From JAAYED01 sp040772225 (lineage in GTDB: Bacteria > Chloroflexota > Anaerolineae > UBA1429), in contig JAXGYO010000002.1 in the NCBI GenBank assembly GCA_040772225.1, positions 1,426,001-1,490,000 of the forward strand: a stretch of DNA of 64,000 bases, written 5' to 3'. Each line of letters starts with the position of its first letter. Position 1 is the stretch's first letter. The notes below the pieces were generated by a model. The model ran no database searches. It was not told the origin of the DNA and saw only the letters and a program-made list of their open reading frames with translations. Below are positions 15,249-23,224 of the stretch, piece after piece. The position numbers were made by a program, and so were the translations under genes.

Positions 15249-15949
15249 TCCCGTTCGTCGGGTTTCCGAGCGGCAAGACGCGTCTCACGCCGGTTCCCGA
15301 TCTCTTTTTCACCAAACTTCTGGTGGAGATACGTGACCCGGACGAACTCAAACTGCTCTGCCTCATGTTCTACTACCTGAACCGTCAAGAGGGCTATCCT
15401 CGCTACATGACGCTTGAGGAGTTGCAGAGCGAGGGCATCGTGCTCTCGGCTCTCAAACACGCCGATGACGACGAGAAAGAGGTGCTGGTACGCCGGCTGC
15501 AGGACGCCGTCGAGCACTGCATCGCGCGGCGCACGCTCCTGAGCGTGCGAATCTCAGAGTCCGAGGGCGAGACCGTGTATTTGCTGGCCAACACCGCTCA
15601 GGGCCGCGAAGCCTTGCGCCAGGTCACGGCCGGAGAACTGGTCCTGGAACGGCGAGGCGTCGTATCTGAACCTCACATCGCTCAAGAGCGGCCGAATATC
15701 TATGACCTGTACGAGCAGAACATCGGCCTGCTGCAGCCTCTGTTGGCAGAACAACTGCTGGAAGCTGAGCGGGACTATCCCCGGGAGTGGATAGAGGATG
15801 CGTTTCGCATCGCTGTAGAGAATAACGCCCGCAACTGGCGATACATCGATGCCATCCTTCGACGCTGGGCGGCTGAGGGGCGCGATTCCGATGGCGGTGC
15901 ACACGGCACCAGACATAGAACCATTCGCCGTTCGCCGCGGACACGCTAG
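15245..15949 (+). CDS. DnaD-like primosome / helicase-loading protein
   Basis: 234 residues, overlapping dnaB by ATGA. The N-terminal ~110 residues resemble a winged-helix DnaD/DnaB2 domain (FFTKLLVEIRDPDELKLLCL). Residues about 155-220 are a DnaB2/DnaD C-terminal domain: NIYDLYEQNIGLLQPLLAEQ, then A-E-R-D-Y-P-x-E-W-I-E-D-A-F-x-I-A, and NARNWRYIDAILRRW with the YxxxIL motif. DnaD proteins remodel DNA and help load DnaB-type helicases in Firmicutes. Position between dnaB and the DnaI-like gene supports this role. The last ~15 residues are basic and low-complexity. Confidence 0.88.
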   Translation: MIPFVGFPSGKTRLTPVPDLFFTKLLVEIRDPDELKLLCLMFYYLNRQEGYPRYMTLEELQSEGIVLSALKHADDDEKEVLVRRLQDAVEHCIARRTLLSVRISESEGETVYLLANTAQGREALRQVTAGELVLERRGVVSEPHIAQERPNIYDLYEQNIGLLQPLLAEQLLEAERDYPREWIEDAFRIAVENNARNWRYIDAILRRWAAEGRDSDGGAHGTRHRTIRRSPRTR

Positions 15950-15974
15950 GCTGCGGAAGCTGTGAGCGAGGCTA

Positions 15975-17303
15975 ATGACTGAACGAGAGCCAGAGAAAAA
16001 GCCGGATTCTGTCTGCCCGTACTGCGGCGGAGTCGGCTATGTGCGACTGCAGGTGCCGGTGGGTCATCCCCAGTTTGGCAAGGCCGTTCCCTGTATCTGC
16101 AAGCGCCGGGAGATGCGCGAGCACCGCCTGGTCAAGCTGCTGGAGGACAGCAACCTGCTCCACCTGCGCAACATGCGCTTTGACACATTCGAGATCAAGG
16201 AGGATGTCTCGAATGACGTCAGAGTGAGTCTGCAGGACGCGCTGGGGCTGGCGCGCGCTTTTGCAGAGAACCCCAGAGGCTGGCTCCTCTTTACCGGCGA
16301 CTATGGAAGCGGCAAAACCCACCTCGCCGCATCCATCGCCAATCATCGCGTGGAGAATGGCCAGAGCGCGCTCTTTGTCGTGGTGCCGGATCTGCTCGAC
16401 TACCTGCGGAGCGCCTATGCCCCTAACAGCCCTGCGACCTACGATGAGCGCTTTGAGCAGGTGCGCGGCATGGAAGTGCTCATCCTCGATGACCTGGGAA
16501 CCCAAAACACCACACCCTGGGCGGCAGAGAAACTCTATCAGATTCTCAACTATCGGTACAACGCCGAATTGCCGACGGTGATCACCACCAACCAGAATCT
16601 CGCTGACATGGACCCACGGCTCGCCTCGCGGCTCAAGGATCAGTCGCTGGTGCACATGATCCCGATCTATGCCACAGACTCGCGCACCAAAGGCAACCAG
16701 GCCTTTGGCAGCCTCAGTCCTTACGGTCGCTGCACCTTTGACAGCTTTTCCACACGAGAGAATGAACTCGAGCGCGCGGATGCTGATGCGCTTGCCCGAA
16801 CGGTGCGTTTCCTTCGTGCCTGGTCCGACAATCCGGTGAACTGGCTTATGCTGCGTGGGGCGTATGGCGTCGGCAAGACCCACCTCGCTGCAGCCGTAGC
16901 CAACCGCATCGCCAGCAGCGGCTTGAGCGTTCTCTTTGTGGTCGTCTCCGATCTGCTGGATCATCTGCGAGCGACCTACCAGCCCAACAGCCCCGTGTCA
17001 TACGATCAGCGCTTTAACGAGGTCCGCCGCGCCCGATTGCTGGTGCTCGATGACCTGGGTGCCCAGAACGCGACACCCTGGGCCGAGGAAAAACTGTTCC
17101 AGATCCTAAACTACCGGTATGTGAGCCGTCTGGCCACCATCCTCACCGTTTCCGATGCGAGCTGGGAGAACATGGACGAACGTCTGAGAAGTCGGCTCAT
17201 GGATGCCGATGTGTGCACGGCCATCGATATAGACATACCCACGTACCGGGGCACCCCCCAGCCCAAACAGCCGCCTCGGCGCTCCACGCGCAAGCGGCTC
17301 TAG
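15975..17303 (+). CDS. DnaC/DnaI-like helicase loader with two fused AAA+ modules
   Basis: 442 residues, nearly twice the normal DnaC/DnaI length. Residues 14-45 form a zinc-binding head (CPYCGGVGYVR, then CICKRR). Module 1 (about 60-235) has Walker A GDYGSGKTHLAAS and Walker B LILDDLGTQNTTPWAAEKLY. Module 2 (about 250-420) repeats the same elements: GAYGVGKTHLAAA and LLVLDDLGAQNATPWAEEKL. Even inter-motif segments match (DLLDYLRSAYAPNSPATYDE versus DLLDHLRATYQPNSPVSYDQ), so module 2 is an internal duplication. Module 1 keeps a sensor-like TVITTNQNLADMDPRLASR; module 2 has LTVSDASWENMDERLRSR. Likely loads the DnaB encoded upstream. No frameshift separates the modules. Confidence 0.88.
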   Translation: MTEREPEKKPDSVCPYCGGVGYVRLQVPVGHPQFGKAVPCICKRREMREHRLVKLLEDSNLLHLRNMRFDTFEIKEDVSNDVRVSLQDALGLARAFAENPRGWLLFTGDYGSGKTHLAASIANHRVENGQSALFVVVPDLLDYLRSAYAPNSPATYDERFEQVRGMEVLILDDLGTQNTTPWAAEKLYQILNYRYNAELPTVITTNQNLADMDPRLASRLKDQSLVHMIPIYATDSRTKGNQAFGSLSPYGRCTFDSFSTRENELERADADALARTVRFLRAWSDNPVNWLMLRGAYGVGKTHLAAAVANRIASSGLSVLFVVVSDLLDHLRATYQPNSPVSYDQRFNEVRRARLLVLDDLGAQNATPWAEEKLFQILNYRYVSRLATILTVSDASWENMDERLRSRLMDADVCTAIDIDIPTYRGTPQPKQPPRRSTRKRL

Positions 17304-17346
17304 CAAGAACGGCCATGAGATCTGCTGACAGCGGCCCTGGTCTCGA

Positions 17347-19092
17347 ATGTCACTGCCAGGCAGCAGGGATGTGGCGCAGGTGAATATTTCCAGGAGACCG
17401 CGCCTGAGTCGCGTTATTGTACTCGCCACGGCTCTGCTTTTCGTGGCCGTATTCTTCCTGTGGTCCGTACCCCGGCGCATCTCCAGCACGTTGAGCGCCA
17501 TCACGGGTGAGGAGGATCTCTGGCAGCAGGTCAAGGGCACGGGCGCCTGGCTGCTGCTCCAGCTCGAGCCCGATGTAGAGACAGCTCCGTTGACCCCGAT
17601 GCAGCACTCTGGTCTTTCGCCTTATGGGATCAATACCTTCCTCGAACAAGAAGTCGAAGATTATAAGGTCGAACGCTCTCTTTCCATGATCTCCAGAGCT
17701 GGCTTTGATTGGATACGGCAAGAGTTTCCATGGGAAGACATAGAGATTACTGCCAAGGGCGATTTCTGGGACCATCAATGGGACAAGAGCGCCTGGGACA
17801 AGTATGACCGGATTGTGGAACTGGCGGAGGAGTACGACCTGGAGATCATCGCCCGGCTCGACAACCCGCCCGCCTGGTCTCGGGCCGTCGGCAATGCCGA
17901 TGGCTGGACGCTGGCGCCGCCAGACAACCTCGAGGACTATGGTGACTTTGTCCACGCCGTTGTCGATCGCTACCGCGGGCGGATCCGCTACTACCAGATA
18001 TGGAACGAACCCAACATCTACCCCGAATGGGGCGATCAACCGGTTGACCCTGAAGCCTACGTAGATCTGCTCAGGATCGCGTATCAGCGGGCCAAAGAAG
18101 CCGATCCAAATTGCGTTGTTATCGCCGCAGGCCTGGCCCAGACCACGGAGATGGGGCCGCGCAACCTCAGTGACCTGGTGTACCTCGAACGCATGTATGC
18201 TGCCGGAGCGCAGGGGTACTTTGATATTATGGGGGCAATGGTCTACGGTCTCTGGACAGGCCCTCTCGACCGCCGCACCAGTCCGGACAGGACCAACTTT
18301 GCCCGCGTCGAGTTGCTGCGGGAGATCATGGTAGCTCACGGAGATGCCGGCATTCCGATCTGGGCCACTGAAGTTGGTTGGAATGCTCTGCCCGCCGACT
18401 TTGCAGGCACCGCCGTCTATGGCCGGGTAACAGAGGAGAAACAGGCAGAGTACGCGGTACAAGCCTACCAGCGGGCTGCCCGTGAGTGGCCCTGGCTGGG
18501 CGTCATGAACTACTGGTTCTTCCGCCGGCCTTCGGACGCGGAGAGTGACCAGTCCTGGTACTATTTTAGAATGGTGGAGCCTGACTTTACCATCCTGCCC
18601 GTATACGATGCGATGCGCGCTCTCACCTCCGAGAGCCCTCGGGTTGCCCTCGGCTACCACCAGGAGGATCACCGGGCACTGGAGTACAAAGGGCCCTGGA
18701 CGACTGGGGCGTCAGCACAGGCCACATTGGGCAGATACCGCGAGGGCGGCCCGGGCGCAGAACTGCGGTTTGCCTTTGAGGGCACGGCGCTGGACCTGGT
18801 GGTGCTGCCGGGCCAGACGGGCGACGATATCGCCGTCTATCTGGATGGCCAGCGCGTACGGCGATTCAGCACCGGCACAGCACCCTCCAACGGCGCACCA
18901 ACGATTCGCATCGCCGCGCATCTTCAAGACACAACTCATACGGTGCACCTGATCGTGAGAAACCAGCTCTCGCTAGATGGATTGGTCGTCTACCGGCAGC
19001 CACTCTGGCCAGCGCGAGCGATACCGGCCGCTGTAGCGCTTATTTTGGCAGTGGGCGCGTCAGTCTTGCTGCGCAAACGGGACGGCCCATGA
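17347..19092 (+). CDS. Membrane-anchored glycoside hydrolase (GH39/GH5-like TIM barrel)
   Basis: 581 residues. An N-terminal hydrophobic anchor (VIVLATALLFVAVFFLWSV) and a C-terminal one (AIPAAVALILAVGASVLLRK) flank an extracytoplasmic catalytic domain. Clan-A glycosidase marks: DWIRQEFPWEDIE, the acid/base Glu in YYQIWNEPNIYPEWG (about 215-229), and the nucleophile Glu in IWATEVGWNAL (about 338-348). A beta-sandwich-like region follows (about 450-555). Substrate cannot be inferred. Alternative start: GTG in GTGAATATTTCC, 13 codons in. The stop overlaps the next gene (ATGA), a GT39-like membrane transferase, so both probably act on cell-envelope glycans. Confidence 0.82.
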   Translation: MSLPGSRDVAQVNISRRPRLSRVIVLATALLFVAVFFLWSVPRRISSTLSAITGEEDLWQQVKGTGAWLLLQLEPDVETAPLTPMQHSGLSPYGINTFLEQEVEDYKVERSLSMISRAGFDWIRQEFPWEDIEITAKGDFWDHQWDKSAWDKYDRIVELAEEYDLEIIARLDNPPAWSRAVGNADGWTLAPPDNLEDYGDFVHAVVDRYRGRIRYYQIWNEPNIYPEWGDQPVDPEAYVDLLRIAYQRAKEADPNCVVIAAGLAQTTEMGPRNLSDLVYLERMYAAGAQGYFDIMGAMVYGLWTGPLDRRTSPDRTNFARVELLREIMVAHGDAGIPIWATEVGWNALPADFAGTAVYGRVTEEKQAEYAVQAYQRAAREWPWLGVMNYWFFRRPSDAESDQSWYYFRMVEPDFTILPVYDAMRALTSESPRVALGYHQEDHRALEYKGPWTTGASAQATLGRYREGGPGAELRFAFEGTALDLVVLPGQTGDDIAVYLDGQRVRRFSTGTAPSNGAPTIRIAAHLQDTTHTVHLIVRNQLSLDGLVVYRQPLWPARAIPAAVALILAVGASVLLRKRDGP

Positions 19093-21065
19093 GATCCACG
19101 CGCCGGATCGAGTTGATCGCGCTTCTGGCAATTCTGGCGCTCGCCCTTGGGTTGAGGCTCTACCGCCTGGACGCCCAGAGCCTGTGGAACGATGAGGGCA
19201 CGACGGTGGCGCTCGTACAGCGCGACTTGGCCACCATCCTCCAGAATGCTTCCGATGACATCCACCCGCCCCTGTACTATATCGTGCTGCACTATTGGGT
19301 CGGGGCATTCGGCACGACGGAGGCCGCCGCCCGAGGCCTCTCTGTGCTCGCCGGCGTGCTCGTGGTCGCCGGGACGTATCTCCTGGCACGGCGCTATCTA
19401 TCTTCCTCTGGCGCACTTGTTGCTGCCGCGCTCTCGGCGGTGAGCCCCTTTCAGGTGTACTATGCGCAGGAGACGCGCATGTACATCATGGCGACGCTGC
19501 TGGCCATAGCCCTGGTAGCGGCCTGTCACGAGTTACTCGCATCCTGGGAGAGGCGAGTTACGCTGTTCTCATGGGAAGCGCTGGCAGTGCTCCTCAGTGG
19601 CGTCGCCCTCCTTTACACACACTATTTCAGTGCCACGATTCTCGTGGCCGTGAACGTGACCTTTCTTGTCTGGCTCTTTTCCAGACGCCGGCAGACCGGT
19701 TCCTTTCGCTGGGCGGCACTCTGGCGCTGGGCCCTTCTCATGTTGATGGCCGCAGCCGCCTTTGTCCCCTGGTTGCGCGAGGCCTGGTCCACGTTGATCT
19801 ATTGGCCCGCCGTGAGCGCCCCCACCACCCTGCTCGGCATGGTGCGCCAACTGCTGGTGTCGATTCCGCTGGGCATCACTGCGCCAGAGGGTATCTTTTC
19901 CCTGAGCCTGGGCGCCCTCGCAGCTGTACTCGCCGGAATCGGCCTCGTAGCCATGATACGGCGTGATCGACTCCCCGGCCCGAAAAAAGAGGCTCCCTGG
20001 CGTCCGTGGCTTCTGGCAAGCTATCTGGCCTTGCCACCGCTCATCATGTATCTTGGCTCGCTTAGCCGGCCGATGCTCAACGTCAAGTTCCTGCTCCCCG
20101 TCACGCCTGCACTCCACATCACGCTCGCCGCCGGGATCATGGCCCTCATACCTGCCAAGACTCGGGCCGTCTCGCCACAGAAAAGGCTGCTCGGCCATAT
20201 GGCCGCCCTGCTGATCAGCCTGGCCCTTTTCGCTGGCTCAGGCTGGTCCCTGCACCATCTCTACTATGACCCACGCTATGCGCGCGACGACTACCGCGGG
20301 ATTGTCGCCTATATCCACGAACACGCAGGACCCGGCGCAGCCATACTGATCAATGCGCCCTCGCAGATCGAAACCGTGGACTATTACCACGATGAGCCGC
20401 CGCCCATGTACCCGCTGGCCCGAACGCGGCCGATGGATATTACGCAGACGCTGGCTGAGCTGGAGGCGATCGTCGCCAGGCACGATGAGCTGTACGGGAT
20501 CTTCTGGGCCACGGGAGACAGCGATCCCGAAGGAGTAATCGAGAATTGGCTGGCGGAACACACCTTCAAGACCATGGACCGCTGGTATGGTAACCTGAGG
20601 CTGGTAACCTACGCCGTGCCGCCTGCGGCAGCGGCAGAGACATTGACGCCAGTCGACGCAGTATTTGGGGATAGTATCCGGCTGCGTGGCTATGGGCTCT
20701 TTCCCTCACAACCGGTCCCTGACAGTACCCTGCAGCTGACTCTCGAGTGGGAGGCTTACGCACCGATCGAGGCACGCTACAAGGTCTTTGCCCAATTGCT
20801 TGACGACGGGCATCAGATCGTTGGTCAGAACGATTCGGAGCCCTCGGGAGGGAACAAGCCCACCAACGCCTGGCTGGCGGGCGAGACAGTCCTGGACAGG
20901 CGAGGAATCCCCATACCTGCAGCGACACCGGCGGGAGACTATACACTGCTGGTGGGACTATATGATGAAGCCACCGGTGTTCGTCTGCCCGTGCAGGTGC
21001 AAGGCAGCCCGGCCGGTGATGCCCTTCCGCTGACCACTGTCACAATCGGTAGCCGTGCACCGTAG
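19089..21065 (+). CDS. GT39/ArnT-like membrane glycosyltransferase
   Basis: 658 residues with about ten transmembrane segments between residues 8 and 390. The first extracytoplasmic loop carries LWNDEGTTVALVQRDL and DDIHPPLYYIVLHYW, matching the acidic-residue and HPPLYY motifs of protein-mannosyl/ArnT-type transferases, which use polyprenyl-phosphate sugars. YYAQETRMYIM at about 125 is also typical. Past residue 520 is a soluble beta-sandwich tail (LRGYGLFPSQPVPDSTLQLT) common in Chloroflexota GT39 proteins. Acceptor unknown. Coupled by ATGA overlap to the glycoside hydrolase and followed by a strong palindromic terminator. Confidence 0.82.
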   Translation: MRSTRRIELIALLAILALALGLRLYRLDAQSLWNDEGTTVALVQRDLATILQNASDDIHPPLYYIVLHYWVGAFGTTEAAARGLSVLAGVLVVAGTYLLARRYLSSSGALVAAALSAVSPFQVYYAQETRMYIMATLLAIALVAACHELLASWERRVTLFSWEALAVLLSGVALLYTHYFSATILVAVNVTFLVWLFSRRRQTGSFRWAALWRWALLMLMAAAAFVPWLREAWSTLIYWPAVSAPTTLLGMVRQLLVSIPLGITAPEGIFSLSLGALAAVLAGIGLVAMIRRDRLPGPKKEAPWRPWLLASYLALPPLIMYLGSLSRPMLNVKFLLPVTPALHITLAAGIMALIPAKTRAVSPQKRLLGHMAALLISLALFAGSGWSLHHLYYDPRYARDDYRGIVAYIHEHAGPGAAILINAPSQIETVDYYHDEPPPMYPLARTRPMDITQTLAELEAIVARHDELYGIFWATGDSDPEGVIENWLAEHTFKTMDRWYGNLRLVTYAVPPAAAAETLTPVDAVFGDSIRLRGYGLFPSQPVPDSTLQLTLEWEAYAPIEARYKVFAQLLDDGHQIVGQNDSEPSGGNKPTNAWLAGETVLDRRGIPIPAATPAGDYTLLVGLYDEATGVRLPVQVQGSPAGDALPLTTVTIGSRAP

Positions 21066-21102
21066 AATCAAGGTGCCATGCTTGCCGGCGAGGACGGTCC
21101 AG

Positions 21103-21137
21103 CCAAAAAGGCGCGGGATCCATGGATCCCGCGCCTT
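21103..21137 (-). terminator. Rho-independent terminator at the end of the hydrogenase operon
   Basis: A perfect 30-bp palindrome (21108-21137, arms AAGGCGCGGGATCC and GGATCCCGCGCCTT). Read on the minus strand it is followed by TTTTTGG, a classic intrinsic terminator just after hoxH. Read on the plus strand it lacks a T run but may still slow transcription from the GT39-like gene. Confidence 0.88.
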
Positions 21138-21157
21138 GATGTTCGCTAGCTATCCTT

Positions 21158-22576
21158 CTAGTCGCGCACGAACTCCTCGACCAGATCGCCCGCCGCGTCT
21201 ACCACATTGACGATCAGCGGCATCTGGCCGACGGCATGTGTCGAGCACGAGAGGCAGGGGTCATAGGCGCGGATCGCCGCCTCAACCCGGTTCAGCATTC
21301 CCTCTGTGACGCCATTGCCATCCACAAACTCTTTGGCCACGGTGTCCACGGCGTTACTCATGGCCCAGTTATTGTTGCCCGTGGCCACGATAAGGTTCAC
21401 GCGCGTCAGCACACCATTCTCATCGGTGTGGTAGTCGTGCCACAGGGTGCCGCGCGGCGCCTCGATAGCGCCGACGCCATGCCCCGTGATCTCGATGCGG
21501 GTGTTCAGGATATCCTCCGACAGGATGTCGGGATCCTCACAGAGCACCCTGATCTGCTCGAGGCCGTAGAGAGCCTCGATCAGGCGGGCATAGTGATAGT
21601 ACAGGGTCGCCTGAACGGGACCGTCCGCCAGCGTCTTGAAGGACTTTAGTTCTTCGTTCGCCAGCGGTGTGGTGATACGATCCGCGATATTGAGGCGCGC
21701 CAGAGGCGCCACGCGATAGACTCCCTCGGGGTAGCCCATCGGTTTGTAGTACGGGAACTTTAGATACGTCCAGTCCTCGGTGCGCTCCTGCACATAGTCC
21801 AGGTACTGCTTGGGATCAAACTCGACCACCCGATTCCCGTTGGCATCGATCAAGCGGATCGGCCCATCGTACAGCTCGAGGGCGCCATCGTTGGTCATTC
21901 CCAGGTACATGCTGGGGAAGTTGGCAAACCGGCTCACCACATCCTGGTTTGCATTAAGCCAGTCTTTGGCCACGCCGAGTCCCAACTGTGCGATACCGAT
22001 CATCTCGTCGTTCTCAGCCAGGATCGCGTCGCGCGATGCCTCGTCCAGTGGCGCACTGACGCCTCCGGGCACCGCCCAGTTCATATGGATCTTGCGACCG
22101 CTGAGATGCCTGATGACCTCCTGGCCATACTTGCGCAGCCGGATCGCCTTGAGGGCCAGATCGGGATTTACTTCCACCAGGCCGGCGACATTGCGGATCG
22201 CGGGATCCGCATCAAAGCCGAACAGCAGATCAGGCGAGGCGAGATGGAAAAAATGCAGCGCGTGCGATTGAACGATCTGTCCCATGTGCAGCAGTTGCCG
22301 TAACAGCGTCGCGGGCCGCGGAGGCTCGACACCGGCAACGCCGTCACAGGCCTTGGCCGAGGCAAGATGATGGCTAACAGGGCATATGCCGCAGATGCGC
22401 GGCGTAATCGAGGGCATCTCGAAGAACAGCCGTCCCTCCGAGAACTTTTCAAATCCTCGGAACTGATCGATATGCAGGTAGGTCTGCGCGACCTGATTGT
22501 TATCGTCTAGATGGATTGTCACCCGCGCGTGCCCTTCGACACGCGTCACAGGATCAATGGTGATCTTTTGTCCCAT
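21158..22576 (-). CDS. hoxH: [NiFe] hydrogenase large subunit HoxH (group 3d-like)
   Basis: 472 residues. The four nickel-binding cysteines are present: RICGICPVSH (C62, C65) and DPCLSCSTH (C441, C444). The N-terminus IDPVTRVEGHARVTI and QSHALHFFHLASPDLL are typical of bidirectional NAD(P)-linked HoxH. About 25 residues follow the last His (AVGQMPLIVNVVDAAGDL..), the C-terminal peptide removed by the maturation protease when nickel is in place; that protease is encoded in the same operon at 24977. HoxH holds the NiFe(CN)2CO site and exchanges electrons through HoxY. It is the last gene of the operon and is followed by a strong terminator. Confidence 0.96.
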   Translation of the reverse strand: MGQKITIDPVTRVEGHARVTIHLDDNNQVAQTYLHIDQFRGFEKFSEGRLFFEMPSITPRICGICPVSHHLASAKACDGVAGVEPPRPATLLRQLLHMGQIVQSHALHFFHLASPDLLFGFDADPAIRNVAGLVEVNPDLALKAIRLRKYGQEVIRHLSGRKIHMNWAVPGGVSAPLDEASRDAILAENDEMIGIAQLGLGVAKDWLNANQDVVSRFANFPSMYLGMTNDGALELYDGPIRLIDANGNRVVEFDPKQYLDYVQERTEDWTYLKFPYYKPMGYPEGVYRVAPLARLNIADRITTPLANEELKSFKTLADGPVQATLYYHYARLIEALYGLEQIRVLCEDPDILSEDILNTRIEITGHGVGAIEAPRGTLWHDYHTDENGVLTRVNLIVATGNNNWAMSNAVDTVAKEFVDGNGVTEGMLNRVEAAIRAYDPCLSCSTHAVGQMPLIVNVVDAAGDLVEEFVRD

Positions 22577-22617
22577 GTTGTTCGTCTCCTATCGTCTAAT
22601 ACCAGTATCTCATCGGC

Positions 22618-23163
22618 TCAGCCATAGCGCAGCAGGTCTTCTGTCCACTTGGGCTCACGGCCAGCAACCAGCTCCGTGATCACGTACGCGATTGCTTCAG
22701 CCGACGGAGGACAACCAGGGATGTAATAGTCCACCTTGACGATCTCACGAAGAGGTCTGACTTTGGGATAGAGCTTGGCAATCTCGGGCGACCGGGGAAC
22801 CTCTTGCCCTGGCGCGGTGCTGTCAGTCTGCACATAGGCATACTTGAGCACCTCTTCGACCTCGAAAAAGTTCCGCATAGTGCAGATGCCGCCAAACACC
22901 GAGCAATCGCCCATCGAAATCAGGATCTTGACACGCTCCCGCATCCGGCGCGCAACCTGTTCCTGATGATCGTTGGACACCGCCCCGGTGAGAATGCCAA
23001 TGTCGGCGCCCTCCTCAGGAGGGTGCTTGAGATCCGTAATGGGTGACGAGAGCAACTGGACCTTGTCCAGCAGGGCTACCAGCGCCTCGTCGATGTCAAG
23101 AAGGGACATGTGACAGCCGGAACAGACATCGAGCCAGTCCGTGCACAGTGTGAGCTTGGCCAT
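22618..23163 (-). CDS. hoxY: [NiFe] hydrogenase small subunit HoxY
   Basis: 181 residues from MAKLTLCTDWLDVCSGCH, with GGAGG upstream. Conserved cysteine positions for the proximal [4Fe-4S] cluster are visible: DVCSGCHMS, MGDCSVFGGICTMRN and IPGCPPSAEAI. The short length and lack of a twin-arginine signal are those of cytoplasmic group 3 hydrogenases. HoxY passes electrons between HoxH and the diaphorase part. It is 41 bases upstream of hoxH and 61 downstream of the NuoG-like gene. Confidence 0.95.
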   Translation of the reverse strand: MAKLTLCTDWLDVCSGCHMSLLDIDEALVALLDKVQLLSSPITDLKHPPEEGADIGILTGAVSNDHQEQVARRMRERVKILISMGDCSVFGGICTMRNFFEVEEVLKYAYVQTDSTAPGQEVPRSPEIAKLYPKVRPLREIVKVDYYIPGCPPSAEAIAYVITELVAGREPKWTEDLLRYG

Positions 23164-23224
23164 GTATACCTCCACAGGGGCCGGCGTGAGCGCCATACGC
23201 TCGAGCCAGCACGATGCTTGTATC

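Noticed and set aside
13881..17303. Replication origin near the dnaB operon
   Set aside because: No cluster of DnaA boxes (TTATCCACA) was noticed between the genes, and the intergenic gaps are too short.
17350..18672. 440-codon open frame antisense to the glycoside hydrolase
   Set aside because: It mirrors a gene with clear catalytic motifs; its translation has no family blocks. A consequence of high GC codon usage.
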